A stretch of DNA of 24,610 nt from Onstottus_A sp036505875 (GTDB lineage Bacteria > Acidobacteriota > Blastocatellia > UBA7656). Position numbers and translations under genes: made by a program. Positions 1 through 8,763 of the stretch are shown here, in pieces (position 1 is the first letter of the stretch; each line of letters opens with the position of its first letter). The notes below the pieces were generated by a model, which searched no databases, was not told the origin of the DNA, and was given only the letters and a program-made list of their open reading frames with translations. The stretch spans positions 1-24,610 of the forward strand of contig DASXSR010000253.1 of the NCBI GenBank assembly GCA_036505875.1, in the 5' to 3' direction.

Positions 1-18
1 GATCGCCGGTGAGAATGT

Positions 19-579
19 ATGTCAGCACAAGTTCAAAAGCATTATTTCAGCGTGAGTGAGTATTACCAGATGGCTCAGGCCGGGATTCTCTCCGAAGATG
101 ACCGCGTCGAGTTGATCGAAGGCGAGGTATTTGAGATGAGTCCGATTGGCAAGCATCATGCCGCGCGTGTAGATCGGCTGAATGCGGCTTTGAATCGCAA
201 ATTCCAAGACAAAGCAATTGTACGTGTGCAAGGCCCTATTCGCCTTGATGACTTCTCGGAGCCGCAGCCGGACATTGCGCTGCTCAGACCGCGTGATGAC
301 TTTTATTCCAACTCGCATCCGACGCCCGCTGATGTCCTGTTGATTATCGAAGTGGCTGACACATCGGCTGAATATGATCGCAGCCTCAAGCTGCCACTTT
401 ACGCTCGAGCGGGCATTCCAGAAACCTGGCTGATGGTTTTGCCCAAAGACACCATCGAAGTACATAGCCATCCCGTTCATGACAAATACCAGAAAGTCCA
501 GCGCCTGCGGCGCGGCAAGACGCTCGTATCACCAACCGTTCCCGGGCTCAGCTTCAAAGTTGATCAGCTTCTCGGTTAG
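19..579 (+). CDS. Uma2-family PD-(D/E)XK nuclease-like protein
   Basis: A 186-residue protein with the pattern of the Uma2 (DUF820) family, a restriction-endonuclease-like fold whose cellular role is poorly defined. Visible family signatures in order: VELIEGEV at residues 30-37, a PQPDIALL strand with the probable metal-binding Asp85, IIEVADTS at 109-116 with Glu111 as the likely second acidic residue, and YDRSLKLPLYARAGIPETW at 119-137, where the Lys and the conserved helix sit. Length matches the family (about 180-200 residues). There is no signal peptide, so it should be cytoplasmic. The ATG at 19 is preceded by a weak GTGAGA. The next gene lies 213 bp away on the opposite strand, so no operon partner is visible. 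Family call is firm; biochemical activity is inferred. Confidence 0.88.
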   Translation: MSAQVQKHYFSVSEYYQMAQAGILSEDDRVELIEGEVFEMSPIGKHHAARVDRLNAALNRKFQDKAIVRVQGPIRLDDFSEPQPDIALLRPRDDFYSNSHPTPADVLLIIEVADTSAEYDRSLKLPLYARAGIPETWLMVLPKDTIEVHSHPVHDKYQKVQRLRRGKTLVSPTVPGLSFKVDQLLG

Positions 580-792
580 ATCGCTTTGTGCGGCCCTTGT
601 GATGGTTACAAGCAAAGCAAGCGAGCGCGAGGTTGTCGCCAATCGCTCCCAAGTTGCTGCTTCGCTACTGCCGAGAGCAATGGACTTCGGTATGCCAGAC
701 TGCCGTGAGAGTGGTTCCGTTGGCTCTATAACTTAAATCATTACATCTTTTGGTTGCGTAGAGAAAGTGAAAAGTATAGAAGTCGGAGTCGC

Positions 793-3300
793 CTAAAAGA
801 TCACGTCGAAATCCGCCAGGAACCTTCGCTTGTGGTTGCCGAAGAACACGCCGAACTGCGGATCCGCGATGTTCGAATGCACTACCAGCGGGTTGAAGTG
901 GTTGGTCAGATTCAGTCCCCGCACCGAAAACCGCAACGTGTACTTGTCGCTCAGCTTGAAGTCCTTGGAGAAACGCGAATCGAACGAATAAAAGTTTGGA
1001 TAGCGCGTAGAATTCGCGACTCCAACATAATTCTGCATCGCGTCGATCGCCGCGTACGGAAAGCCGTTTCGATATTCGACCAGCGGCGAGATGCGAACTT
1101 TCCACGGCAAGCGGACCATTCCCCAGGCGAGAAATCGATTCGGCAAATCGCTTGAGAGGGTTGTCACCTGATTCGGGCGGACGATCGGGAACGGGAAATT
1201 ACCGAAATATGTGCTGAATTCGTTCAGATCGCCGCGCGTGCGGCTGCGAACGTATGAAAAGAAAAGTTGCTGTCCGTCTCTCAAGCTCAAGCGCGCTGTA
1301 AGTTCCAACTGATGGTAGCGTGACTTACCGTTTCCGCCCAGCACAAACGCGTCGGTTTCGCCTACGACCTTGGGAGTAACGGTCACTACGCCTGACGAGT
1401 TTGTCTGCAGATAGTTAGCTCGTACCTTGAGCAGCTTTGAGATCGGGTGCTCGAGTTCGACATTCCAGGTCACGCCGTAGGGCGCAAAGTTACCAATCCT
1501 GTTGCCGCTTCTGATCAATGGGAATCGATACCCCACGGCCTGCTGCTCGGTGATGTTGGCAAACACGCGCGGACCGTCGATTATCACGCCGTCCGGCCCG
1601 AAGGTCGTGACCACCTGCTGCGGGTAATTACTGAAGGCATAGATGCTCAGCGGGACTCGATCGTAAAAGACCCCGAAGCCCCCGCGAACCACTGTTGATT
1701 TGCTTCCAAACGGAGTCCAGGCGAGACCCGCTCGCGGCGCAGCTCGATAAGTGTCGGTTATTCCTTGCCTCTCCATTCGCGCGCCGATATCCAGCGAGAG
1801 TCTGGGGTTGATGATCCAGTGGTCCTGCCCGTAGAGCGCAAACTCCAGATCGGAAACGTTATATGGTTGACCACCGATAAACTCGATGCGCTTGAGTAAC
1901 CGGTCTGATGAGTCGTCAATGTCCACCGGCCTCGCCAGGAACTCGCCGCGACTATTTGTGTGAGCGACAGAGGTCCCGAACCTAAGATTGTGCTGCCCGG
2001 CGAGACTTATCGGCGCGAGCGAATAATTCTCCAGCCACTCCATTCGCGACGCGCGACGATCTTGCTGACTATAATAGTTGCCACTGTTGCCAGTCGGCGT
2101 GAGCACCATATCAGCCGCGCCTGCTCCCCAAACGCGCCCGTGAAACCGCTTGATTGCAATCGTGCTCTCGAGCAGATTGTTCCCGATGATCAGCCTGTCG
2201 AAAACCGTCCCCGTGTAATCGTGATCGCCGACGGTCGGCGTCACCGGTTGGGGATTGAAGAAGTTGAGATTGGCGAAGGCCATCTTCAACGGCGCAACGT
2301 GAAACGTGCCGGTTAATGTGTTGGTCGGCGATAAAATGTAATCAAGCTGCGTGAATGAATTGATCGCCTCTTTCTTTGTTTCGTTGAACGGGAAGGGCAA
2401 AGTTCGATCGGGGCGTTTCTGAATCGCGTATTCGAAACCCTCCGAGAAATAGAGCTTGTCATGAATGAGCGGGCCGTTGAAGGTCAGGCGTGGCGTGGCT
2501 TCTCGAATGCCGCGCAGCGAGCCGCTGCGAATGCGAAAGTCGGGTAGCGGATCATTGAGTTCGTAGTTCCATTTGTCTCCGCCGCGGCGGGTTTCGACCG
2601 CAACGACTCCGGCAGTGAAACGTCCGAATTGTGCCAGGTAAGGCGTCTTGAAAACGCTGATCGATTCTACGCTATCAACCGGAACGGTCATTCCAAACTG
2701 TCCGGTGGCCGGATCGGTTACGTCCGCTGAATTGACGATGAACGCGCTGCGATGCTCGCCGCCCCCGGAGATTTTGATCTCACCATCCGCGGAGCGAACG
2801 ACTCCGGGCACGAGCGGGAGCGCATCAGAGACGGTAGTGGGGTTGCTCGCGGTGTCTTTGAGCGTGTTGCGCTGAAGCTCTGACGATGGAGACGATCCTT
2901 TTTCGATAGGCTCGTCCGCGCCGGCTTGCACGGTCACGCCTTCTTTCAGCGTGATCTTGGGAACCATCGTGAACTTGATCTCTTGCGGCTGATCGACCAC
3001 AACGACGTCATTCTGAGTGAGTGGCTCAAATCCGTCTTTAGAAACAAGGACGTCATACGTTCCGGCAGCGATACCGATGAACTCAGCTTCGCCCTTATCG
3101 TCCGTCCTGGTCGTCGCCACTATTGCTCCGCGCGACTTCAGTTGGGTCGACGCTCCAGCAACCGGAGCGCCGGACTCGTCATTGGCAGTGACGCGAAGCC
3201 TTGTGGTTGGCTGCGACTGTCGTGCCGTTGCGGGCGAAACCATCGCCGAGATCACCAGCATTACGCAAAAGCCACTGATTAGTCGTCTGAAATTCAGCAT
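793..3300 (-). CDS. TonB-dependent receptor-like outer-membrane protein with carboxypeptidase-regulatory-like N-terminus
   Basis: An 835-residue exported protein. Residues 1-26 form a signal peptide (LISGFCVMLVISAMVSPATA core). Residues about 33-115 look like a carboxypeptidase-regulatory-like (CnaB-type) beta domain, with GAPVAGASTQL and GTYDVLVSKDGFEP. Residues about 140-240 look like a plug domain (VSDALPLVPGVVRSADGEI). The rest is alternating beta-strand sequence ending in DFDVIF, a terminal Phe typical of barrels inserted by the Bam machinery. Such proteins import large substrates or display surface domains; the substrate cannot be read from sequence. It is shorter than the roughly 1000-residue Oar-like members. 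I see no clear TonB box. A good promoter lies at 3370-3397 on the same strand, and an AGAGG ribosome site lies about 11 nt before the ATG. Confidence 0.85.
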   Translation of the reverse strand: MLNFRRLISGFCVMLVISAMVSPATARQSQPTTRLRVTANDESGAPVAGASTQLKSRGAIVATTRTDDKGEAEFIGIAAGTYDVLVSKDGFEPLTQNDVVVVDQPQEIKFTMVPKITLKEGVTVQAGADEPIEKGSSPSSELQRNTLKDTASNPTTVSDALPLVPGVVRSADGEIKISGGGEHRSAFIVNSADVTDPATGQFGMTVPVDSVESISVFKTPYLAQFGRFTAGVVAVETRRGGDKWNYELNDPLPDFRIRSGSLRGIREATPRLTFNGPLIHDKLYFSEGFEYAIQKRPDRTLPFPFNETKKEAINSFTQLDYILSPTNTLTGTFHVAPLKMAFANLNFFNPQPVTPTVGDHDYTGTVFDRLIIGNNLLESTIAIKRFHGRVWGAGAADMVLTPTGNSGNYYSQQDRRASRMEWLENYSLAPISLAGQHNLRFGTSVAHTNSRGEFLARPVDIDDSSDRLLKRIEFIGGQPYNVSDLEFALYGQDHWIINPRLSLDIGARMERQGITDTYRAAPRAGLAWTPFGSKSTVVRGGFGVFYDRVPLSIYAFSNYPQQVVTTFGPDGVIIDGPRVFANITEQQAVGYRFPLIRSGNRIGNFAPYGVTWNVELEHPISKLLKVRANYLQTNSSGVVTVTPKVVGETDAFVLGGNGKSRYHQLELTARLSLRDGQQLFFSYVRSRTRGDLNEFSTYFGNFPFPIVRPNQVTTLSSDLPNRFLAWGMVRLPWKVRISPLVEYRNGFPYAAIDAMQNYVGVANSTRYPNFYSFDSRFSKDFKLSDKYTLRFSVRGLNLTNHFNPLVVHSNIADPQFGVFFGNHKRRFLADFDVIF

Positions 3301-3369
3301 GACGAGCGCGAACCTCTTAATGGTTTCCTGCAGGCCTAATAGTATTGATCGCTGGTGTCATTGGACTCC

Positions 3370-3397
3370 ATTATAACCGAGTGAGCGCCAACGTCAA
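3370..3397 (-). promoter_or_regulatory. Putative sigma-70-type promoter for the receptor gene
   Basis: Read on the minus strand, TTGACG (3397-3392) and a perfect TATAAT (3375-3370) are separated by 16 nt. Transcription would start near 3363, giving a leader of about 60 nt before the ATG at 3300. Motif match only; there is no experimental support. Confidence 0.5.
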
Positions 3398-3423
3398 AGC
3401 CATGCTTCTAAAACGCTTCTGCG

Positions 3424-3451
3424 TTGACACTCATCAAAGCGCTGATATAGA
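3424..3451 (+). promoter_or_regulatory. Putative sigma-70-type promoter for the TPR protein gene
   Basis: TTGACA at 3424-3429 (6/6 match), a 16-nt spacer, then TATAGA at 3446-3451 (4/6 match to TATAAT). The implied leader before the ATG at 3574 is about 115 nt. It faces away from the receptor promoter, whose -35 box is only 26 bp distant, so a shared regulator could act on both. Confidence 0.42.
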
Positions 3452-3573
3452 CTGAAAGTACTCTGAGCTTTGATTTTATTGGGTCATCCAACACTGGAGT
3501 TCTTTGAATCGTCAGTTCTGTGGCGACCGTGCCGGACTGAGGATTATGACTGCAGTTCGAGGGAGGAAATTCA

Positions 3574-4842
3574 ATGTTTCGCAAAAGTCTAAGAGCGGTT
3601 GGGCTGGCCGCAGCAATGGTTTTCGCATCGATCTGGGCCTGGGCGCAGGTCGGTCAAGTAGAAGGCACCATCAAGGTTAAGACGCAAGACGGGTCGATGA
3701 AACCGGTAGTCGGCGCGCTGATCGACATTTATCGGACCGACATCAAGGGTCATTGGAGTGTAAAGACAGACAAGACCGGTCACTATGTGATGCTGGGGTT
3801 GCCGCTGCAAGGTACGTTCACGTTTATCGTATCAGGTCCCGAAATAACGCCATCGTTTCAGGGCGGCGTCCGGATCGCGCAGAGACCAGTTGTTGACTTT
3901 GCTACAGATCCTGGTGACGGGCACACGCTGACCCTCGAGCAAGTTCAACAGGCTGGCAAAGCCGCCCCTGGAGGTCAGCAGCCCAGCCGTTCAGCGTCAC
4001 CTGCAGACAAGGCGAAGGCTGAAGCCGCGCAGAAGGAGATGGAAGCAAAAGTCAAAGAAGGACAGGAGCTCCAGGCAAGCTTTGACTCGGCACGCACTCA
4101 CTACAACACCGGCGTCGAGTTGATGAAGGCGAACAACTATCAGAACGCGCTCAGTGAGTTTGAGCAAGCGTCTACGGTTGACGCGACCAAGCACGCCGCA
4201 ATGGCGGAGCTTGCATATAAAGCCAACGCGAGCCTTGCGGAAGCTCACTATCAGATTGGAGTTGATCTGTTCAACAAGAAGCAACGGCCGGAAGCAAAGA
4301 CTCATTTCGACGCGGCTGTGACGGCGGCAAAGAAGGCTATCGCGGTTGCTTCAAAGGCCCCCGCCGAAGGCAACCCGGCGATCAATACCGACCTGATTGT
4401 GTATTACAACATCCTTGCCAAGAACGTGGCGCTGTTAGTCGAGTACTACGGAGCAGCCGATCTGGTGGACGACACGATTAAGCAGATCGAACAGGCGCAG
4501 GCGCTGGATGCCGCAAACAAGAACAAATGGGAAGTCATGAAAGCGGATATCTACAGGAACGCAGGGCAGACTGAAAAAGCGGTCGCGTCATACAAAGCCG
4601 TGTTGGCTGCCGACCCGGCATACTTTGATGCTCTCTACGGGTTGGGTCTGACGCTGATTGCCAGCACCGAGCGGGCGCAGATTCAAGAGGGCGCGAACAC
4701 TCTTGCTGAATTTGTGGCCAAGGCTCCTGCAACAGACAAGCGAGTGCCGATAGTCAAAGAAGCGCTGGAAGGCGTTAAGAACGCGTACAAGGTCGAAGCT
4801 GAGAAGCCCGCCACTCAACCAGGAAGGCGGAGGAAACCTTAA
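3574..4842 (+). CDS. Secreted TPR protein with carboxypeptidase-regulatory-like domain
   Basis: A 422-residue protein. Residues 1-25 are a signal peptide ending WAWAQ, so it is periplasmic or outer-membrane associated. Residues about 28-105 form a CnaB/carboxypeptidase-regulatory-like beta domain (VVGALIDIYRTD, TDKTGHYVMLGLP). A Lys/Ala/Glu-rich, probably coiled-coil stretch follows at about 142-170. Tetratricopeptide-like helices run from about 173 to 400, for example YNTGVELMKANNYQNALSEF and KAVASYKAVLAADPAYFDAL. TPR domains act as protein-binding scaffolds; the partner is unknown. The start is well supported by GGGAGGAAA seven bases before the ATG. The gene is divergent from the receptor gene, and both carry the same type of N-terminal beta domain, which hints at a linked envelope role (inference). 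Confidence 0.8.
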   Translation: MFRKSLRAVGLAAAMVFASIWAWAQVGQVEGTIKVKTQDGSMKPVVGALIDIYRTDIKGHWSVKTDKTGHYVMLGLPLQGTFTFIVSGPEITPSFQGGVRIAQRPVVDFATDPGDGHTLTLEQVQQAGKAAPGGQQPSRSASPADKAKAEAAQKEMEAKVKEGQELQASFDSARTHYNTGVELMKANNYQNALSEFEQASTVDATKHAAMAELAYKANASLAEAHYQIGVDLFNKKQRPEAKTHFDAAVTAAKKAIAVASKAPAEGNPAINTDLIVYYNILAKNVALLVEYYGAADLVDDTIKQIEQAQALDAANKNKWEVMKADIYRNAGQTEKAVASYKAVLAADPAYFDALYGLGLTLIASTERAQIQEGANTLAEFVAKAPATDKRVPIVKEALEGVKNAYKVEAEKPATQPGRRRKP

Positions 4843-4923
4843 CGCGCGCACATCGTTACACACTTCCCCCGCAGGATTAGAACACCTTTTATCGCAAAGG
4901 GTCGCTGCCGTAACTCTTGACCG

Positions 4924-4948
4924 AGGGGTGACCTTCTGGTACACCCCT
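4924..4948 (+). other. Hairpin between the TPR and carboxypeptidase genes
   Basis: AGGGGTG (4924-4930) pairs perfectly with CACCCCT (4942-4948). The stem extends by ACC/GGT across a single bulged A at 4941, with a TTCT loop. Only a weak T-rich stretch follows (AGTTTGTTGG), so it may be an imperfect terminator for the TPR gene, or simply a structured spacer. Confidence 0.35.
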
Positions 4949-4961
4949 AGTTTGTTGGCGT

Positions 4962-4967
4962 TACAAT
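4962..4967 (+). promoter_or_regulatory. Putative -10 box giving a leaderless mRNA
   Basis: TACAAT (5/6 match to TATAAT) ends six bases before the ATG at 4974, so transcription would start on or next to the start codon. No ribosome-binding sequence is visible before the ATG, which fits a leaderless transcript. No convincing -35 box is seen at 16-18 nt, which weakens the call. Confidence 0.3.
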
Positions 4968-4973
4968 GAGTCG

Positions 4974-7900
4974 ATGAACGGGAAGTCGTTTTCTAACGGA
5001 CTGATGGTGGTGGGAGCTACCCTCGCCGCGTGCGCTCTGCTCGTGGTTGGCGCTCCGCTGTTCACCCAGTTTCAAAGCCGCGCTATCGGCTTTGATAGCG
5101 CCCGGTCGAGGCAAACCGAGCTGGCAACTCAGCTCTCTTCAACGCGACCGGCCCAGTTCAGATCCGCGCTCAAAACTCTAGTTGAATTCGACGACGTTGG
5201 AGCGCTCGATTTGTGGCACTCGGCTTTAAACAACGCCGATCCGCAGCTCAAGCGTGAAGCTTGGGACGAGTATCGCTCTCTTCAACCTGAGCTGTCACGA
5301 AAGCAGTTCGTGCCCCAGATCGCTCGAATCGATGCGTCTTCAGAAAGAGTAACGCGAATCGCTGAGGCGACAGCACTTCAGGCCACTATCTGGACAGCAG
5401 GCTCCAATCAAACGGTCGCAGCGGTGCCGCCGTATTTGATAGATCGGCTTCGCACGGACGGCATAAAGACTGAGATCATCTATGACTCAATAGCCGCGTG
5501 GCAAGAGGCTCGCGTAGGCGGGGACGCGCTGGCTTGGTCGATCACGCCGAGCTATCAATCGACCGGTCAAGGGTCGATGCAAATCCGAATAGCCGTATTG
5601 GATCTCGCCGATCGTGCTTCGGAGTTTCTTGGCGACGTCGAGAACGTCGTGATGCGCGAGGGCTCGCGGCTAGCCTATTTGGACATCTTCGAGTCAGACG
5701 GCTCATCGCAGTCGATTGCCTCACACATCGAAGGACAGTACACTCGACGAGGCTTCAGCCTTGCTGGTTTTTACACGCCCGTGGAGTTCGCTGACCTCGC
5801 GCCTCGACTTTTTCCGGGAAAGAGCTTTGAGGCCGGCAGGCGTACCCGTCAAGTTGGTGAAGTCCACCTTACGCTCGAAAACGGCAAGTTCCACACCTAC
5901 GATCAGGTTATTACTGAGTTCAAGGCCCTTGCATCCGCGCACCCCGATCTGGCCCGCTACGTCAAGCTCGGCTCTAGCTTCGAGGGTCGGGAAATATTCG
6001 CGCTAAAGATCGGCAGAGACGCCTCGGTTGATGACGCCAGCAAGCCGGATGTGCTGATCACCGGCTTGCATCACGCGCGCGAGTGGATTTCGGTCGAAAC
6101 GCCCGTCTACATCGCCAATCAATTGTTGAACGGTTATGCGGCTGACGACTCGATCAAATACCTTCTCGATCGTCTCCAGGTGTGGATCGTTCCGATTGTG
6201 AATCCGGATGGACTGACCTACAGCCAGCAGTCTCCAAACGAATCAGTTGACCCGGTCCGTCTGTGGCGGAAGAACCGCCGGCCAATATCGTTCGGCAGTT
6301 GCGCTTCCGGCATCGGCGCTGATTTGAATCGCAATTACAATTATCAGTGGCGACCAACGGGCGACACGCCTTGCTCGGATTATTGCTCGCGTGATCGGAG
6401 TTGTTTGAATGACGACATCGGCGCGAGCGACGATCCTAGCAGCGAGATCTATCGAGGTCCCCAACCCGAAAGCGAGCCGGAAGTGAAAGCGATGAAATCG
6501 CTCATGGACGATCCCAATCGACACTTTCGTGCCCAACTCGATTATCATAATTACTCTCAATTAGTTCTTTACCCGTGGGGATACGCGCCTGACGGCACCG
6601 TTGACGCGGACACTCTCTCCTCGCTCGGTGAGCGAATTTCGGATGCGCTGTTCAACGTAGATAAGACAATGTATCGGCCCGAGCAGGCCGTTAAACTTTA
6701 CACCCTGAGTGGGTCGTCAATTGATTATGCTTACGGAGTCAATAAGGTAGCAGCTCCCTTCGTCGTCGAAATGCGGCCCAACTGTTGCGACTTCACCGTA
6801 CCCGAGAGCCAAATCCCGATTGTGAATCAGGAAAACTGGGCGGGCGCTCGACTGCTTCTCAATTGGGCAGCAGGACCGCCTATCCTTGAATCGGTCAAGG
6901 CATACACGATAGGTCCAGACGGCAAGTTTTCGAAGTTGATTTATTCCGCTCGGTGGTCTGCGTCCCCTGATGATCCTATTGGTCATCGGCAAATTGTAGT
7001 TGACACTCGGTTCGCAGGTATCGCGGCGGGGCGACTGCAGGTAAAACTACAATTCTCGAAGCCGATGAACATTGGGCTGCCGCCCCGAGCAACGCTGGGG
7101 CGGGACGCCCAACTTGATGAGGTCGGATTCACCGCTGTCATCGGGGAAGAAGGATGGCAGAAGACCAACTATGCCGGCGATACCTGGGTCGGCGAGACGG
7201 TGATCGTCGAAGATCAAAACCTTACCAGTCCCTGGCAACTTGCAGTCTCGGCCGACGATACAATCGGCTTGTCCCTCGATGGCGTGCCGCCGACTATCGC
7301 GAGCTACACTGCAGGCGGCGGTCACTGGCAAAACTACGAGGACTTGACCGGGCAGGGTTATACCGGCGGCACGGACCGGCAGCATGCTATCGGGCCGACG
7401 GTTCGTGGGGACTACCCCAACATTCTGGTTGCGTCACCGATCGGCGGCGAGCGGCTTGCGGGTGGTGATAGTTACACGATTGTTTGGATCGCTCCCGGCC
7501 CATTGCAACTGCTCTCGCTTTCAACGGATGGAGGCGCCAACTTTTCGAAACTTACCGACAACATTCCTTCCAACGTCCAGCGCTACGACGTTACGATGCC
7601 GCGTTTGGCTACGACGCGAGCGCGCATTCTGCTCGTTGCTAAAGAACCGGTTACTAACAGTTTCCTGATAGCTGCCAGCCAGGCGGATTTCACGATAGGC
7701 GCGAACGTCGGTTCGAACGTGGACATCAATTTCGTTTCATCCGAGAAAGTTGATCTAAATTGGAGTGACGTGTTGTCCGATGATCCTCCCAACTCGGCCA
7801 GCGGATCGTCCCGCTTGATCGTGAACCTGAAGATCACCAACCGAGGCAACGTGCCGATCTTGAATCCCTTCCTGCGAGTCGACAAGCTAACTCGCAACGT

Positions 7901-8135
7901 GCTGTTGACGCGCGATGCCAGATCTACCTGGGCAGAGGGCGGGCGTCAGAGCATCGACGCGGGCAGCGACAATACGCTGTCCCCAGGTGAAACTGCGGAC
8001 GCGCGAATGGTAATAGGTCTAGTGAGCCCAAAAAAGTTTGTAATGTCCCTACAGCTATACGGCGTTCCATCAACAGGCGCGATAAATCCCGCCGATTCGG
8101 TTAACGTCTGGAGCGGAAAGCCTGGAAACAGATAG
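4974..8135 (+). CDS. Large secreted M14-family zinc carboxypeptidase
   Basis: A 1053-residue protein with an N-terminal hydrophobic segment (about 9-30) acting as signal or anchor. Residues about 50-300 are not recognised. The M14 metallocarboxypeptidase domain spans about 303-632. It has zinc ligands His367 and Glu370 in HHARE, the LNRNYNYQW strand with substrate-binding Asn/Arg, the third zinc ligand His525 (DYHNYSQLVLYPWGY), and the catalytic Glu599 in VVEMRPN. All key residues of the carboxypeptidase A/B type are therefore present. Several beta domains follow (about 640-1053), including an Ig-like segment around IGGERLAGGDSYTIVW, probably for binding or anchoring. It should remove C-terminal residues from peptides outside the cytoplasm. 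Family M14 members are often about 300-430 residues, so this is a long multidomain form. The 4974 start has no ribosome site and may be leaderless. Confidence 0.9.
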   Translation: MNGKSFSNGLMVVGATLAACALLVVGAPLFTQFQSRAIGFDSARSRQTELATQLSSTRPAQFRSALKTLVEFDDVGALDLWHSALNNADPQLKREAWDEYRSLQPELSRKQFVPQIARIDASSERVTRIAEATALQATIWTAGSNQTVAAVPPYLIDRLRTDGIKTEIIYDSIAAWQEARVGGDALAWSITPSYQSTGQGSMQIRIAVLDLADRASEFLGDVENVVMREGSRLAYLDIFESDGSSQSIASHIEGQYTRRGFSLAGFYTPVEFADLAPRLFPGKSFEAGRRTRQVGEVHLTLENGKFHTYDQVITEFKALASAHPDLARYVKLGSSFEGREIFALKIGRDASVDDASKPDVLITGLHHAREWISVETPVYIANQLLNGYAADDSIKYLLDRLQVWIVPIVNPDGLTYSQQSPNESVDPVRLWRKNRRPISFGSCASGIGADLNRNYNYQWRPTGDTPCSDYCSRDRSCLNDDIGASDDPSSEIYRGPQPESEPEVKAMKSLMDDPNRHFRAQLDYHNYSQLVLYPWGYAPDGTVDADTLSSLGERISDALFNVDKTMYRPEQAVKLYTLSGSSIDYAYGVNKVAAPFVVEMRPNCCDFTVPESQIPIVNQENWAGARLLLNWAAGPPILESVKAYTIGPDGKFSKLIYSARWSASPDDPIGHRQIVVDTRFAGIAAGRLQVKLQFSKPMNIGLPPRATLGRDAQLDEVGFTAVIGEEGWQKTNYAGDTWVGETVIVEDQNLTSPWQLAVSADDTIGLSLDGVPPTIASYTAGGGHWQNYEDLTGQGYTGGTDRQHAIGPTVRGDYPNILVASPIGGERLAGGDSYTIVWIAPGPLQLLSLSTDGGANFSKLTDNIPSNVQRYDVTMPRLATTRARILLVAKEPVTNSFLIAASQADFTIGANVGSNVDINFVSSEKVDLNWSDVLSDDPPNSASGSSRLIVNLKITNRGNVPILNPFLRVDKLTRNVLLTRDARSTWAEGGRQSIDAGSDNTLSPGETADARMVIGLVSPKKFVMSLQLYGVPSTGAINPADSVNVWSGKPGNR

Positions 8136-8156
8136 GGGCAACTTCGTTGACCTGGT

Positions 8157-8178
8157 GAAAGCCCGATGGTAGGCTTTC
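8157..8178 (+). other. Small hairpin just before the Cys-rich gene
   Basis: GAAAGCC (8157-8163) and GGCTTTC (8172-8178) form a perfect 7-bp stem with an 8-nt loop, ending eight bases before the ATG at 8187. No T-run follows. It could be a weak terminator for the carboxypeptidase gene or a structure that masks translation of the next gene; neither is shown. Confidence 0.3.
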
Positions 8179-8186
8179 GATAAGTG

Positions 8187-8555
8187 ATGATCAGCAGAGT
8201 TGTTATTGTGGCGTTTCTGCTCTCGGTTGTAGTTGACTCAATTGCGGCCGTCGCTCCGCAAATGAACGCAGAAGAGTGTTCAGCCCGTTGCTGCCAGGCC
8301 GCGCGCCAGAACCGACGCGGCGCAAGTCTCTCGAAGCTGCGCTGCCTTGTGGATTGCAATCAATCTGGCGCTGCTAACACGGCCTCGCCCGCTTTTTCGT
8401 TCGTTGAGCAACGACACCGCAAGTTCGTCGCTAATCATCCGTTACTCGGTGCAGCATCTGCGCCGACCAGCCCCGCGGCTGCTATTCCTTCCAAGAGCCA
8501 TATCAGAATCCGTTCAACAGATATTTACCTCAGAACCGGCACCCTCCTGATCTAA
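8187..8555 (+). CDS. Small secreted Cys-rich protein of unknown function
   Basis: A 122-residue protein (a GTG at 8184 would add one residue). Residues 1-22 are a signal peptide (VVIVAFLLSVVVDSIAAVA). The mature N-terminus carries five cysteines as Cys31-x3-Cys35-Cys36 and Cys53-x3-Cys57 (CSARCCQAARQ, LRCLVDC). The rest is Ala/Ser/Pro-rich and ends in a short hydrophobic LLI. I do not recognise a named family. The twin Cys-x3-Cys layout suits a disulfide-linked helical hairpin or metal binding. Its position at the head of the copper cluster, on the same strand, points to a periplasmic metal role (inference). The ribosome site is weak. Coding is supported by the signal peptide plus ordered cysteines rather than by homology. 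Confidence 0.55.
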   Translation: MISRVVIVAFLLSVVVDSIAAVAPQMNAEECSARCCQAARQNRRGASLSKLRCLVDCNQSGAANTASPAFSFVEQRHRKFVANHPLLGAASAPTSPAAAIPSKSHIRIRSTDIYLRTGTLLI

Positions 8556-8626
8556 GGGCCGTAGTGTGCCCATTTTCGGCGCTTTCAAGCAACAATCAGA
8601 TCGAGTGACGAGCCGACCTTCGAGTT

Positions 8627-8641
8627 AGGCAGTCACTGCCT
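8627..8641. promoter_or_regulatory. Perfect 15-bp dyad upstream of the efflux cluster
   Basis: AGGCAGT-C-ACTGCCT is a perfect 7+1+7 inverted repeat in the 208-bp gap before the YtkA-like gene. Its size suits a repressor or MerR-type operator. I cannot place a confident -35/-10 pair around it, and it is not a recognised CueR or CopY consensus, so the regulatory role is only a suggestion. Confidence 0.28.
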
Positions 8642-8763
8642 CGTAGAACTTGAGCGTCGAGCATCTTCCGCACGCGTGGCCGACTGTTACGAAGTCGCAG
8701 TTGTGCGCGAGAGGGCAGGAGTTCTGACCAACTTATGGAAAAACACGAATCAGGAGGACACTA

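Noticed and set aside
580..792. Gap between the Uma2 and receptor genes checked for a terminator or RNA gene
   Set aside because: No strong hairpin with a T-run, no tRNA-like fold and no convincing small gene was seen.
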